64,000 nucleotides of DNA from Desulfuromonadales bacterium (GCA_013349405.1 DUZS01000002.1:62001-126000); one strand, 5' to 3'. Positions 8,995-18,459 are shown, counted from the first letter of the stretch. Notes: generated by a model from the sequence alone, not told the origin. Numbers and translations: made by a program.

Positions 8995-10077
8995 TTAAAA
9001 GCTATAAACCGCCCGCCTCGCTCCGCACCGGTCATCTGCAGCATACAGATTTCCGCTGCCAGCCCACGCACGCCCCAGGCAGCCGCCGGCGCAGGACGTC
9101 CTGCCGGGACAGTCACGGCATTCCGCAATTGATTCGAGACGTTCCTGACTGACTCGAAGCAGGGATGACCAGAGGGGAACACCTTCGACAAGCGCTGCTG
9201 CCAGCCCTTTTTCATAGAGAGCGCCGACTGAAAACTCATCAGTATGGCATAACAGACAGGGATAGATTCTGCCGGTGGGAGTAATGTAGGGGTTTTCGAT
9301 AAACGAGCAGCACTCCTGACGGACGCTCATGTCACTCCGCCACTCAACTGCTGCAACAGTCCCGATCTTCCGGTAGAGTTCGCGAAATCGCTGGTCGCTA
9401 TCGTAACGGTTCAGCAGGCCCAGATACTGGAGGCTATCGGGAGGCGCCACGATTGATCCCTCAGACGCCCGCCCGCGACGAACCAGAGTGCCGCTGTTGA
9501 AGGATCCGATACCAATGCTGTCGGCAAATTCGAGCAGCGCCGGGATCTCTTCAAGATTGTGGCGCATCTCGGTCATAAAGAGTGAAATTCGCCCCGCAAG
9601 CCCCGCCTGTTCGAGTTTCTGAATGCCCGCCAGAGTGCCCGCAAACGCACCACTTCCCCGCACCAGATCATGTACCGCTGCAGTTGCGCCGTCCAGACTG
9701 ATTTGAATGGAAAGCCCCGGAAAATCGAGATCACGGAGTGCCGTCACATCTTCATCAGTAAACAACAGAGCGTTTGTCTGGAGGGCAAGAGTACGAAACC
9801 GGAGAGAACGGGAGAATTGCATGAGATCCAGCCAGAACGGATGGCAGAGCGGTTCCCCTCCGGTCAACCGAAGACCGTCGCCGCCAAGCGCAGCGAACTC
9901 CTTGATGATCCGTCGCAGGTTCCGAACCGGAACATGTCCGGGCGACGCTGCCTCGCCCGCTTCGACCCAGCAGTGGCGGCAGGCAAGATTGCAGGCACCG
10001 GTGATGGCAAGCGTAATCGTTTTGGGATGGCGGAGACCTGCGGAATCGAGTTGATGTAGTGTCTCTGTAGGTGTCAT
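8995..10077 (-). CDS. Radical SAM/SPASM domain protein
   Basis: 360 residues. The radical SAM cluster motif CNLACRHC is near residue 30, followed by RLTGGEPL (SAM binding). The C-terminal SPASM/twitch region has C-C around QECCSF, then YPCLLCHTDE, CRDCPG, CAGGC and a final C. Such proteins install post-translational changes on peptides or help mature enzymes. No small precursor peptide is visible next to it. It ends just beside a palindromic repeat, and its start follows another repeat, so it appears to be a single-gene unit. A link to the nearby alcohol dehydrogenases is only positional. Ribosome binding site is weak. Confidence 0.85.
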   Translation of the reverse strand: MTPTETLHQLDSAGLRHPKTITLAITGACNLACRHCWVEAGEAASPGHVPVRNLRRIIKEFAALGGDGLRLTGGEPLCHPFWLDLMQFSRSLRFRTLALQTNALLFTDEDVTALRDLDFPGLSIQISLDGATAAVHDLVRGSGAFAGTLAGIQKLEQAGLAGRISLFMTEMRHNLEEIPALLEFADSIGIGSFNSGTLVRRGRASEGSIVAPPDSLQYLGLLNRYDSDQRFRELYRKIGTVAAVEWRSDMSVRQECCSFIENPYITPTGRIYPCLLCHTDEFSVGALYEKGLAAALVEGVPLWSSLLRVSQERLESIAECRDCPGRTSCAGGCLGRAWAGSGNLYAADDRCGARRAVYSF

Positions 10078-10104
10078 AGGGGAGTGAAATTCCGATTTAC
10101 CATG

Positions 10105-10202
10105 TAGGGGCGACGCCGTTGGCTCGCCCTGTCTCGATATGCGCTAATACCCGGATATATTGGCGATCCCGAAAGGGCGACCCGCCGGGATCGCCCCTAC
10201 CA
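10105..10202. repeat. Palindromic repeat family B, copy 1
   Basis: Starts GTAGGGGCGACGCCG and ends with the inverted GGGATCGCCCCTAC, forming a long hairpin of about 95 bases. A second, nearly identical copy is at 19530-19626. It lies in the 257-base gap between the radical SAM and response regulator genes. Confidence 0.85.
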
Positions 10203-10270
10203 AAACGGTAATTTTGAAATAGCCTACATCCCCAAGCAGGTTATTTCGTGCGCAACTGTAGCCTTTTACC

Positions 10271-10293
10271 ACACTGTGTATATTTTACACAGT
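10271..10293. repeat. Short inverted repeat downstream of the response regulator
   Basis: CACTGTGTA and TACACAGTG flank a 5-base AT spacer. It could be an operator or a bidirectional hairpin 40 bases after the regulator stop. Confidence 0.5.
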
Positions 10294-10334
10294 GCAGCAT
10301 ATTCCGAGTGTAGCATAAAGCAGCACAAGCACCC

Positions 10335-11720
10335 TCACGTTTCCAGCCCGTAGCGTTCCAGTTTGCTGTAAAGGGTTTTACGATCTATTTCAAGCAGCTT
10401 TGCAGCCTGACTCTTGTTTTGGTCAACCAGCTCAAGAACTTTCTGAATATGGTCACGCTCCACAACCCAGAGCGGAGAGGCGGCAAAGGTTACGTTTTCG
10501 GCAGCACGAACGACGTTGGCCGGGGGCGTGTACACCGCTTTTTGTGGTGCAAAGGGAAACAGATCCGGCGTGATTATCGGCTCATTGGCAAGAATACAGG
10601 CCCTGCGGATGGTATTGCGCAGTTCCCGGACGTTGCCCGGCCATTGGTAGGCGACCAGTGACGCCATGGCATCATCGGTGACTTCCCACTGCCGGGAATC
10701 ATGTTCATTGCACTGCTGGATAAAGAACCAGACCAGTGGAATAATGTCATCGGGGCGCTGCCGCAACGGCGGCAGAGGAATCGGCAGCAGATTGATCCGG
10801 TGGTACAGGTCCTCCCTGAACTCACCGCGATTAACACAATCCGCGAGAATTTTATTCGAGGCAAAAATAAAACGGACATTAACGCGGATATCGTGATTGC
10901 CCCCCATGCGGCGAAAGGTGCTTGTTTCGAGGATACGCAGCAGTTTAACCTGAACGTCAAGCGGCATTTCCGAAATTTCATCCATAAAGAGCGTGCCGGT
11001 GTCGGCCAGTTCGAACAGACCGGCCCGCATTTTATTGGCGCTGGTGAACGCACCCTGCATATGGCCGAAAAGCTCACTTTCTGCCGTATTGGCATCAAAG
11101 CGCCCGCAGTTGACCGTTACGAACGGCTTGCTTGCGCGCCGACTGGCATCATGAACTGCCCGAGCGATCAGCTCCTTACCGGTGCCGCTCTCTCCCGAGA
11201 TCAGCACATGTTCATCAGTCGCCCCCCAGCGCTGCACCGTTTCCAGCACCTTCTGAATCACACTGCTCTTTCCGACAATCCGGTGGTTTTCAAAGCGTTG
11301 TATCTCTTTTTTGAGGTTGATATTTTCGAGGCGCAGACGATTTTTTTCGCACGCCTTATCGATCAGCAGCTCCAGTTCATCGAGCTTTATCGGCTTGGTC
11401 AGGTAATCATAGGCGCCAAGCTTTATACATTCCACCGCCGTTTCGATGGTGCCGTGGCCGGTAAACATGATGACTTCCGGAATCGTTGACTCGGCACGCA
11501 TCAGCTTCAGAGTCTCCACGCCGTCCATGCCGGGCATACGAATATCCTGAAGCACGACGTTGAATATCTCCTCCCGGTACGCTTCCAATCCCTCTTCGCC
11601 GCTCGATGTAGCGGTGACCTTGTAACCGGAGCGGAACAGCTCCATCTGCAGCAGCTCACGCAGCGACTTATCATCTTCGACAACGAGAACCTTCGTATCA
11701 CTTCGAACTATTTCGGGCAT
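10335..11720 (-). CDS. Sigma-54-dependent response regulator, NtrC family
   Basis: 461 residues: receiver domain (about 9-122) with acidic DD pocket in VVEDDKS and phospho-acceptor Asp in LQDIRMPGMDG; AAA+ domain (about 148-380) with Walker A GESGTGKE and Walker B TLFMDEIS; C-terminal Fis-type helix-turn-helix (KSQAAKLLEIDRKTLYSKL). The sigma-54 contact loop reads GAFTSA rather than the canonical GAFTGA. It is the last gene of an operon with an alcohol dehydrogenase and a PAS kinase, each overlapping the next. It probably activates the sigma-54 promoters seen at 8725, 14163 and 14390. That wiring is inferred from location. Confidence 0.92.
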   Translation of the reverse strand: MPEIVRSDTKVLVVEDDKSLRELLQMELFRSGYKVTATSSGEEGLEAYREEIFNVVLQDIRMPGMDGVETLKLMRAESTIPEVIMFTGHGTIETAVECIKLGAYDYLTKPIKLDELELLIDKACEKNRLRLENINLKKEIQRFENHRIVGKSSVIQKVLETVQRWGATDEHVLISGESGTGKELIARAVHDASRRASKPFVTVNCGRFDANTAESELFGHMQGAFTSANKMRAGLFELADTGTLFMDEISEMPLDVQVKLLRILETSTFRRMGGNHDIRVNVRFIFASNKILADCVNRGEFREDLYHRINLLPIPLPPLRQRPDDIIPLVWFFIQQCNEHDSRQWEVTDDAMASLVAYQWPGNVRELRNTIRRACILANEPIITPDLFPFAPQKAVYTPPANVVRAAENVTFAASPLWVVERDHIQKVLELVDQNKSQAAKLLEIDRKTLYSKLERYGLET

Positions 11721-12928
11721 GTCGGCATCCTTACACTGAATTTTGATCCTTTGCCAACCTGACTCTCAACATTGATGTCACCACCATGACGCTTGATTAT
11801 ATTGTACGAAACCGCCAGACCAAGGCCGAGCCCCTGTCCGACATCCTTGGTGGTGAAAAAGGGGTCCCAGATCTGTTCTATAACATCCTTGGCGATTCCG
11901 CAGCCGGAATCACGGATCTGCAGCATAACCGACGACTGCTCAGCTGTTCTGGTGGAAATTTCAACGATTCCGGGACCAGTGATTGCCTGGAGCGCGTTCA
12001 TCAGAAGATTCATGCAGACCTGACGAAGGCCGGCAGGGTCGCCAAGAATATCAGGAAGATCCTGTTGAAGATCGATTCTGACATCAATCTTTTCAAAGCG
12101 TGATTTGAAACGCACCAGATCAAATACCTCCGTCAGGATGTCATTGATATTTATGTTACTGACAGAGCCGTCAGATTTGCGGCTGAAAGAGAGCAGGCTG
12201 TCGATGATCCCTTTGCAGCGGTAAGATTCCCGGACAATCACGTGCAGATATTTTTCAAAATCTTCAAGCCGCGCATCTCCAGCGAGCGACTGCTCATCCT
12301 TGAAGCGTCTCAGCAGGGCCTCTGCATAGCCCGCAACCGACGAGAGCGGATTATTAATCTCATGGGCAACTCCGGAAGCAAGGACGCCGAGGCTGGAGAG
12401 CTTTTCAGCCTGCATCAACTGGAGCTCATGCAGCCGTTTTTCGGATACATCACGCAGAAACACAAGGACACGATTCTGTTCTCCCCTGCTGTCCTCGATC
12501 GATGTGGCGGTCACATCGAAGTAGCGGGTTTTCCCCGATGCGGAGGCAGACGCGATGGAAATTTCTACCCGTTCGCCCGTCAAGGCCCGCTCAACAGGAC
12601 AATTAAGCGGGGATGATTCGTGTTCCGGATGAAAAAGCTCCCGGCATGAGCAGCCGGGGAGCGTTTCCTGAGGAAAGTAGCGGGGACAGACATGATTGCG
12701 ATGCTGCACCTTGCCGCTGTTGTCGTAGACGATGACGCCGTCACTGATCGAATCGAATACCGCCTGAAGCTCATTACCTTTGCTGCGCAGACCAAGATTG
12801 GCGGCCTCAAGCTCGTGAATTTTCTGTTTGACCTCGGCATAAAAGCCGATTTTTGAATTATCGAGCCCAAGCAGACGCTCAAGCGAAGATTCATCCATCT
12901 TTGTCCGGACGGCAAGCTTGTCCATCAA
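11708..12928 (-). CDS. PAS-domain sensor histidine kinase paired with the NtrC-type regulator
   Basis: 406 residues, no membrane segment: an N-terminal coiled coil (to about 50), one PAS domain (about 50-165), HisKA with the His in VAHEINNPLSSVAGY (about 185), and HATPase_c with NLLMNALQAI, DSGCGI and GLGLGLAV. The gene overlaps the regulator by 13 bases and the upstream dehydrogenase stop by 4, so the three are co-translated. From the PAS domain onward it closely parallels the kinase at 530-2419, including a CSCRELFHPEHE-L-CPVERAL segment, so one arose by duplication. The Cys-rich PAS insert could sense redox or a metal cluster (inference). Confidence 0.92.
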   Translation of the reverse strand: MMDKLAVRTKMDESSLERLLGLDNSKIGFYAEVKQKIHELEAANLGLRSKGNELQAVFDSISDGVIVYDNSGKVQHRNHVCPRYFPQETLPGCSCRELFHPEHESSPLNCPVERALTGERVEISIASASASGKTRYFDVTATSIEDSRGEQNRVLVFLRDVSEKRLHELQLMQAEKLSSLGVLASGVAHEINNPLSSVAGYAEALLRRFKDEQSLAGDARLEDFEKYLHVIVRESYRCKGIIDSLLSFSRKSDGSVSNININDILTEVFDLVRFKSRFEKIDVRIDLQQDLPDILGDPAGLRQVCMNLLMNALQAITGPGIVEISTRTAEQSSVMLQIRDSGCGIAKDVIEQIWDPFFTTKDVGQGLGLGLAVSYNIIKRHGGDINVESQVGKGSKFSVRMPTCPK

Positions 12929-14067
12929 TACGCCCTTTCCAGAATACGCAGGAGATCCTCTTCATCCGCTTCACGCGGGGAAGTGACGATACAGACATCT
13001 TTGAGCGCCTGACGCGCCAGTTCCGGCAGATCCTTGCGCAGAACGCCGATGCTGCGCAGGCTTCGCGGGGCGCCGCTCGCCTCCAGCAGTGAATCGAGGG
13101 TTTCCTGGATTTTTTCACTGGCAGCGCTTATATCACCGTTGGAGCGATGGCCGAGCCCCCAGGCGAGCTCCTGAAGCTTATCAGTGACAACCGGAATATC
13201 GTAGCGGATCACCTCCGGCAGCAGAATCGCATTAATGCTGCCATGATTTGCGTCATACAAACCACCGATCGGGTGTGCCAGGGCATGAACGATGCCGAGC
13301 ATCGAGTTGGAAAAAGCCATGCCGGCATGCAGACTGGCCCGCGCCAGATTTTCCAGATCATCCGCCTTCCGCTCGTGAACAGCGCCAGGCAGACTGGCAG
13401 CCAGAAGTCGCAGCGCCTTTATGGCGTGGACATCGGTAAGCGTTGTCGAGGCGATCGAAAAGAACGCCTCCATGGCGTGACTGAGTGCATCCGTTGCGGT
13501 GGTGCCGACAAATTCATCCGGCAGCGTCGCAAGAGTGTTCGGGTCGGTCAGACTGATATCCGGAGCGACACAGCGGCTCATGATGCAGATTTTCCGCAGA
13601 TGTTCGGTGTCGCTGATGATGGCAAACTGGGAAACATCAGATCCGGTGCCGCAGGTTGTCGGACAGAGCACCAACGGCGGGAGGGGGCGGATAATCCGGT
13701 CCGGTCCTTCATAATCGCTGATTCTGCCCCCGTTCGAGACCAGTATGGCGATCGCCTTGGCTGCGTCCATGGAGCTGCCGCCGCCAAGCCCGACAATGAC
13801 ATCGGCACCGTGGCGCTGATACTCTTTTACCCCCTCTTCCACCTCATGATCCTTTGGATTCGGGGTTATGCCATCAAAATAAACGAATTCAAGGCCGGCA
13901 TCGAGGAGGCTCCGCATCGCCTGATCAACCCACCCGGCATGAAAAAGCCCCTTATCGCTGACCAGGAAGATTTTTTTACCGCCAAGCCTGCGTGCACACG
14001 CCCCCACATGGCTCAGCATCCCCCTGCCGAAAATTATTTCAGGCACTTCAAATTTATAATTGTGCAA
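12925..14067 (-). CDS. Iron-containing alcohol dehydrogenase, second copy
   Basis: 380 residues. NAD-binding GGGSSMDAAKAIAI near residue 95, CGTGSDVSQFA, and metal-ligand regions TDALSHAMEA and GIVHALAHPIGGLYDANHG. Cytosolic NAD-dependent alcohol dehydrogenase, diverged from the copy at 7321-8526. It heads an operon with a sensor kinase and a sigma-54 activator, and a sigma-54 promoter is recognisable 96 bases upstream (14163-14179). The arrangement suggests that the system senses an alcohol or its redox consequence and drives its own oxidation genes. Substrate not determinable. Confidence 0.9.
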   Translation of the reverse strand: MHNYKFEVPEIIFGRGMLSHVGACARRLGGKKIFLVSDKGLFHAGWVDQAMRSLLDAGLEFVYFDGITPNPKDHEVEEGVKEYQRHGADVIVGLGGGSSMDAAKAIAILVSNGGRISDYEGPDRIIRPLPPLVLCPTTCGTGSDVSQFAIISDTEHLRKICIMSRCVAPDISLTDPNTLATLPDEFVGTTATDALSHAMEAFFSIASTTLTDVHAIKALRLLAASLPGAVHERKADDLENLARASLHAGMAFSNSMLGIVHALAHPIGGLYDANHGSINAILLPEVIRYDIPVVTDKLQELAWGLGHRSNGDISAASEKIQETLDSLLEASGAPRSLRSIGVLRKDLPELARQALKDVCIVTSPREADEEDLLRILERAY

Positions 14068-14092
14068 AATGTGCCCTCCTGAGCAGGTCTAT

Positions 14093-14126
14093 TGCTCCCC
14101 TCCCGTTTGTAAGGAGGGGGAGCAAA
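14093..14126. repeat. Hairpin in the leader of the second alcohol dehydrogenase
   Basis: GCTCCCCTCC and GGAGGGGGAGC form a strong stem around a short loop, between the sigma-54 promoter and the gene start. It could influence mRNA stability or serve as a binding site. Confidence 0.5.
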
Positions 14127-14162
14127 AGCAAAGAAACATTCAGACACCGCCGCATATATACA

Positions 14163-14179
14163 AGCAATGCCCGTGCCCA
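14163..14179 (-). promoter_or_regulatory. Sigma-54 promoter for the ADH - kinase - regulator operon
   Basis: The minus strand reads TGGGCACGGGCATTGCT: GG and GC are 10 bases apart and CACG and TTGCT match consensus, with one mismatch before the -24 GG. Confidence 0.7.
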
Positions 14180-14389
14180 ATATAAAACCCGGTTCTCTAT
14201 TTATAATTCACGTAATTATGGTGCGACAATTCTCCACGGTGTAGAACTATGCATCACTATCGTATCACATAATAAATTCAGTATGTTAGGAAATATGTCC
14301 CGTTTGTCTACAATCACCATCAGCTCATCAATGGCGGGGCTAAATGCCGCATATACCTGATATTAAACAACAATACCAATGTTTTATTT

Positions 14390-14406
14390 TTGGCATTGCA
14401 GTTGCA
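14390..14406 (+). promoter_or_regulatory. Sigma-54 promoter for the DUF4242/channel/porin group
   Basis: TTGGCATTGCAGTTGCA has -24 GG and -12 GC separated by 10 bases, with good TTGGCA and TTGC blocks. It lies about 220 bases before the first gene; the leader (14407-14625) shows no other gene. The interval 14180-14389 is AT-rich, divergent regulatory DNA. Confidence 0.75.
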
Positions 14407-14625
14407 TCATCCGGCTAACTTCTTAATGAAGATCAGCATTGTTGCTCAAAGCCATGTTATCTGCGTGTTGCGTTTATCATCGGAAGCGGATGTTTAGGGC
14501 TCAATTAGTTACTTAATCCAAGGAAAGGAGAAGCGGTACATGTTCTGCCGACGTGCATGAACAGAAGTTGCGTAGTAATGAATAGCAGTGGCATTCAAGT
14601 ATGAGAAATTTGAAAGGAGGCTATC

Positions 14626-14898
14626 ATGCCAAAGTATGTAATCGAACGTGAACTACCAGGCGCTGGACAATTACCGGCTGATACACTGCAGGCTATCTCG
14701 CAGAAGTCCTGCAGCGTACTGACCGGACTCGGCCCGCAGATTCAGTGGGTACAGAGCTACGTGACTGATGACAAGATCTACTGCATCTACATCGCACCGA
14801 ACAAGGAAATGGTTCTGGAGCATGCCAAGCAGGGTGGTTTTCCGGCCAACAGCGTTTCTGAAGTACGCACCATGATCGATCCGACCACAGCCGAATAA
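14626..14898 (+). CDS. DUF4242 (SCO4226-like) small protein
   Basis: 90 residues, matching the compact ferredoxin-like DUF4242 family: an N-terminal KYVIERELPG strand, VQSYVTDDKIYCIYIAPN in the centre and the HAKQGGFPANSVSEV helix-strand. A Streptomyces member has been described as nickel-binding; function here is unknown. AAAGGAGG precedes the ATG by 8 bases, and a sigma-54 promoter lies upstream. It is followed after 67 bases by the channel gene, suggesting co-expression with alcohol/aldehyde oxidation genes. Confidence 0.8.
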   Translation: MPKYVIERELPGAGQLPADTLQAISQKSCSVLTGLGPQIQWVQSYVTDDKIYCIYIAPNKEMVLEHAKQGGFPANSVSEVRTMIDPTTAE

Positions 14899-14965
14899 GT
14901 ATTCTTTTGCTCCCCTCCAGGGTCACCCCGGGAGAGGGACTGTTATGAAATTCAAGGAGGAAGTC

Positions 14966-15496
14966 ATGACGTTAGCACTGCTCGTATTAATCAGTATTAT
15001 GTGGATCCCGGTTGGAATGTTTTTCCTCGGTTATGGCGAAGCTAAAAGTACCGGTTTTGTCAGTATGGTTGTTGGTGTTCTGGTTGTAATCGGCGCAACA
15101 CTGCAGGCAGCAGTTTTCACCGATCCTTTCACCGCAGGTCTGCTGTTCGTATTCGGCGTTCTCTATATGCAGACCGGCCATGCGCTTCTGACCGGTGTTG
15201 AGGATCTGCGCACCGTTGGTAACGGCGCACTGCTTGTCGGCATTGTCTGTGCCGTGTACGCATTCCTCTACGCTACCGGCGGCGGAGTTAAACCTGATGG
15301 CAAAACCATCATCGGCGTTGTTCCCTATCTGGCGTTCATGAACCTGACCTTCGTCGTTATCTGCTTTACCGTAACCGGCGTAACCTACGGCAAGATCAAT
15401 CCAAAAGTTGCTGCCACCATGTTCATCGTCCTGACGTTCACCTGCCTGCTGGCTCCTGCGTTCGGTTTGATGGGTTATGGCAAGCTACCGTTCTAA
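14966..15496 (+). CDS. AmiS/UreI-family inner-membrane channel
   Basis: 176 residues, almost entirely hydrophobic, with six or seven membrane helices. It matches the AmiS/UreI family pattern (PVGMFFLGYGEAKSTG near the start, LYMQTGHALLTGVEDLRT in the middle). Family members conduct urea or short-chain amides in Helicobacter and Pseudomonas. I prefer the ATG at 14966 because AAGGAGG lies 6 bases before it; an in-frame ATG at 14945 would contain that site. No urease or amidase gene is nearby, so the cargo is open. Position between DUF4242 and a porin suggests a small neutral solute passing both membranes. Confidence 0.85.
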   Translation: MTLALLVLISIMWIPVGMFFLGYGEAKSTGFVSMVVGVLVVIGATLQAAVFTDPFTAGLLFVFGVLYMQTGHALLTGVEDLRTVGNGALLVGIVCAVYAFLYATGGGVKPDGKTIIGVVPYLAFMNLTFVVICFTVTGVTYGKINPKVAATMFIVLTFTCLLAPAFGLMGYGKLPF

Positions 15497-15591
15497 ATAT
15501 TTTTTCATTCATCTACCCGCTGTCAGGGGTGAAGAACGCCTGACCATCTAAAAACAGAAGGATATTTCTATAAAAAGGGAGGATATTTATT

Positions 15592-16782
15592 ATGACTTCA
15601 CCACGTTTTTTCAACACTTTGCTTGCCTTGCTTCTTCTTTTGGCCATCAGTCAGCCGGCTTCCGCTGCAATCACGCTCTATGATAAAGAGGCGATAACCT
15701 TTACCGTTGACGGGTTTTTCAACACGTTCTACGTCAACAGTTCGAGTGACAATAAAATTGCTAGCCCTAACACTGATCGCGATCAAGCACGTATTAAAAT
15801 GGGCTTTCTGCCCAACTATATCGGCTTCAATTTCAGTAAGCAGGCCGGCGACCTGAAACTGGGCGGACGCTCCTCCTTCTGGGTTTCAATCAATGACAGT
15901 GACGACAAAACCAAAGCTGGTGACTCCAAGGCGACCGTTACCGGCATCGACGTCCGCCAGTTCTACGGCACCGTAGATGCTGCCTGGGGACAGGTCCTGA
16001 TCGGTAAGGACTTCGGCCTGTTTAACCGCTCCAATATCTTTCTCGACGAGATCCTGCTCGGCTACGGCAAAGTGAGTGACACCCTGGGGTTGGTTGATGG
16101 TGGCGGGGTCTCCTTCGGCAACATCGGTTCCGGCTACATCTACCCGCTCCCGACTGCGCAGATCACCTACCGGTCTCCCGATGTAAGCGGTTTCAAACTG
16201 GCAATAGGCCTGCTTGATCCCTCCCACACTGCCGGCGCTGGCAGTGAAGAGAATATGCCACGCATCGAAAGCGAACTGACCTTCAACAAAAAAATTGGTG
16301 AAGGCTCGTTAACCGCCTGGACAAACTTCATGTACCAAAAATCCAAAGTCGATAGCGGAAAAAGTGTACAAACATCAGGCTTCGGCTATGGCCTTCAGGG
16401 CAAAATTGCCGGTTTCGGCCTCACCGCTTCCGGGTTTAACGCTTCCGGCGCCGGTTGGCTCGCCGGACCTGGGGGCGATACGTCTCTCGGACTCCCCGTG
16501 GTGGGCGCAAAGGATGAAATAGACAGCAACGGCTATCTCGTCCAGGGCTCCTACACCTATGGCCCAGCCCGGCTTGTGGCTTCCTACGGCCAGACCAAGG
16601 TTGACTACGGCACCGTCTTTACCGGGAACCTGAAAGATACAACCACAACCGGCGCAGTTTTCTTTGCCGTAAACAGTGCCCTAAATCTGGTCGCTGAATA
16701 TAATGTCAACGAGATCAAGCTCGTCAGCGGGCTCAAAGAAAAGACCAATACCATTGCGTTGGGTGCGACCCTCGGCTTCTGA
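15592..16782 (+). CDS. Outer-membrane porin
   Basis: 396 residues with a Sec signal peptide (hydrophobic LLALLLLLAIS, cleavage after PASA near residue 25). The mature protein is rich in alternating aromatic/Gly strands and ends with Phe (GATLGF), the usual beta-barrel signature. GGGAGG precedes the ATG by 9 bases. It follows the AmiS/UreI-like channel by 95 bases and is closed by a strong terminator at 16866-16892. Likely a general or alcohol/aldehyde-related diffusion pore; specificity is unknown. Confidence 0.85.
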   Translation: MTSPRFFNTLLALLLLLAISQPASAAITLYDKEAITFTVDGFFNTFYVNSSSDNKIASPNTDRDQARIKMGFLPNYIGFNFSKQAGDLKLGGRSSFWVSINDSDDKTKAGDSKATVTGIDVRQFYGTVDAAWGQVLIGKDFGLFNRSNIFLDEILLGYGKVSDTLGLVDGGGVSFGNIGSGYIYPLPTAQITYRSPDVSGFKLAIGLLDPSHTAGAGSEENMPRIESELTFNKKIGEGSLTAWTNFMYQKSKVDSGKSVQTSGFGYGLQGKIAGFGLTASGFNASGAGWLAGPGGDTSLGLPVVGAKDEIDSNGYLVQGSYTYGPARLVASYGQTKVDYGTVFTGNLKDTTTTGAVFFAVNSALNLVAEYNVNEIKLVSGLKEKTNTIALGATLGF

Positions 16783-16865
16783 TCGTAAAACTGAAATCGC
16801 TCAGACAATCCGGTTGGCAACTGAGGCGGTAAAGCCACCGAAATAACGCGATTCAAGACAGGAAT

Positions 16866-16892
16866 GGGGGCACTTCGGTGCCCCTGTTTTTT
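16866..16892 (+). terminator. Intrinsic terminator after the porin
   Basis: GGGGGCAC and GTGCCCC pair around a TTCG tetraloop and are followed by a T run (TGTTTTTTT). Confidence 0.92.
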
Positions 16893-16970
16893 TGTGTGGT
16901 ATTGGCGCGATTATTGAGTATTATGACGCAAATCCGATTCCAATCGAATCATCTACACGGGAGGAAATTC

Positions 16971-18395
16971 ATGATTGAGCGCACGGAACTTTATTGCAAT
17001 GGACAATGGTTCACCCCATCCGGCCTTGACGTATTTGACGTGATCAACCCGGCCACCGAAGAGATCGTGGGACGGATTCCATCGGCAACTCCCGCTGATG
17101 CCGACAGAGCGGTTGCAGCAGCGGCTGCCGCCAGCGATGCCTGGGGACGTACGTCGGTGGCAGAGCGTGCCGGTTACCTGACCAGGATACTGGAGGGACT
17201 CACATCGCGGGCCGAGGAGATCGCCTGCACCATAACCGGCGAAGTCGGTATGCCGTTCAAGCTCTCACGACGCATTCAGGCCGGTCTGCCGGTCGCAGTT
17301 CTCAACAGTTATATCACGTTACTCGACGGGTACAGCTTTGAGGAGCGGATCGGCAATTCCCTGATCGTACGCGAACCTGCCGGAGTTGCGCTCTGCATCA
17401 CCCCGTGGAACTATCCGCTCCATCAGGTAATTGCCAAAGTGGCGCCTGCCCTCGCAGCCGGTTGTACGGTTGTTCTCAAGCCGAGCGAAGTGGCGCCACT
17501 CTCCGCCTTTATTCTGACCGAAATAATCCACGATGCCGGGCTTCCGGCAGGGGTATTCAATCTGATTACCGGCTCCGGCCCGGAAATCGGAGAACACCTC
17601 GTACGCCACCCCGATACGGACCTGGTCTCCTTTACCGGCTCGCTCCGCGCCGGTCGCAGGGTGGCAGAGCTGGCAGCAGCAGCGGTGAAACGGGTAACGT
17701 TGGAGCTGGGAGGCAAGTCTGCCGCCGTTGTTCTTGATGACGCCGACCTGCCGACAGCGGTTAAAAGCGTCGTCGGAGCATGCTTCATCAATTCCGGCCA
17801 GACCTGTAACGCGCAGACACGCCTGCTGGTTCCTGAATCGCGGTATAATGAGGCGGCAACTCTGGCGGTAGCCGCTGTTGCTGCGTATGCGCCGGGAGAC
17901 CCGCTCGATGACAAGACACGGCTCGGGCCGCTTGTTTCGGCGGCTCAGCGTGAACGGGTGCGCGACTTTATCAAGCACGGTGCGGCAGAGGGAGCCGGGT
18001 TGCTGGCGGGTGGCGCTGAACCTCCGGATGGCCTGACTACCGGCTTCTTCGTCCGCCCTACCCTGTTCGGCAGAGTCACTCCGGATATGGTCATCGCCCG
18101 GGAGGAAATCTTCGGTCCGGTGCTGTCAATTATGACCTATAAGGACGAAGAGGATGCCATTCAGATTGCCAATAGCACCGACTATGGTCTTGCAGCCGCC
18201 GTTTGGTCAGGTGATGCCGAACGAGCCTCGCGTGTAGCCCGCCGCCTCAAGGCCGGCCAAATCGATATCAACGGGGGTGGTTTCAATCTGCTTGCACCGT
18301 TCGGTGGCTGCAAACAATCCGGGTACGGCCGGGAATTAGGTCGTTACGGGCTGGAGGAGTTTCTCGAAATCAAGTCTATTCAGCTCAAGGAATGA
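16971..18395 (+). CDS. NAD(P)-dependent aldehyde dehydrogenase
   Basis: 474 residues from the ATG at 16971, which has GGGAGG 6 bases upstream; an in-frame ATG at 16878 lies inside the terminator region and is unlikely. ALDH hallmarks are [16 protein letters not shown] with the general-base Glu (about 250), and the catalytic Cys in NSGQTCNAQ (about 284), then EEIFGPVLS. It oxidises an aldehyde to the acid in the cytosol. It is separated from the porin by a terminator, with a sigma-54-like TTGGCGCGATTATTGAG at 16902-16918 (GA instead of GC at -12). It is probably the aldehyde step after the alcohol dehydrogenases. Confidence 0.9.
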   Translation: MIERTELYCNGQWFTPSGLDVFDVINPATEEIVGRIPSATPADADRAVAAAAAASDAWGRTSVAERAGYLTRILEGLTSRAEEIACTITGEVGMPFKLSRRIQAGLPVAVLNSYITLLDGYSFEERIGNSLIVREPAGVALCITPWNYPLHQVIAKVAPALAAGCTVVLKPSEVAPLSAFILTEIIHDAGLPAGVFNLITGSGPEIGEHLVRHPDTDLVSFTGSLRAGRRVAELAAAAVKRVTLELGGKSAAVVLDDADLPTAVKSVVGACFINSGQTCNAQTRLLVPESRYNEAATLAVAAVAAYAPGDPLDDKTRLGPLVSAAQRERVRDFIKHGAAEGAGLLAGGAEPPDGLTTGFFVRPTLFGRVTPDMVIAREEIFGPVLSIMTYKDEEDAIQIANSTDYGLAAAVWSGDAERASRVARRLKAGQIDINGGGFNLLAPFGGCKQSGYGRELGRYGLEEFLEIKSIQLKE

Positions 18396-18416
18396 GGTAA
18401 AAACTGTATTTGCCTC

Positions 18417-18445
18417 TTGACAGGGTATGATGATCCCGTTATTGT
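18417..18445 (+). promoter_or_regulatory. Sigma-70-type promoter before riboswitch 1
   Basis: TTGACA, a 17-base spacer, then TATTGT. Transcription would start about 15 bases before the riboswitch aptamer. Confidence 0.6.
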
Positions 18446-18459
18446 TCCGCCACATTTAG

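Noticed and set aside
10701-11489. 262-codon plus-strand open frame
   Set aside because: Antisense to the AAA+ and receiver parts of the sigma-54 response regulator; no motif.
13147-14082. 311-codon plus-strand open frame
   Set aside because: Shadow of the second iron alcohol dehydrogenase, which has clear family motifs and a promoter on the other strand.
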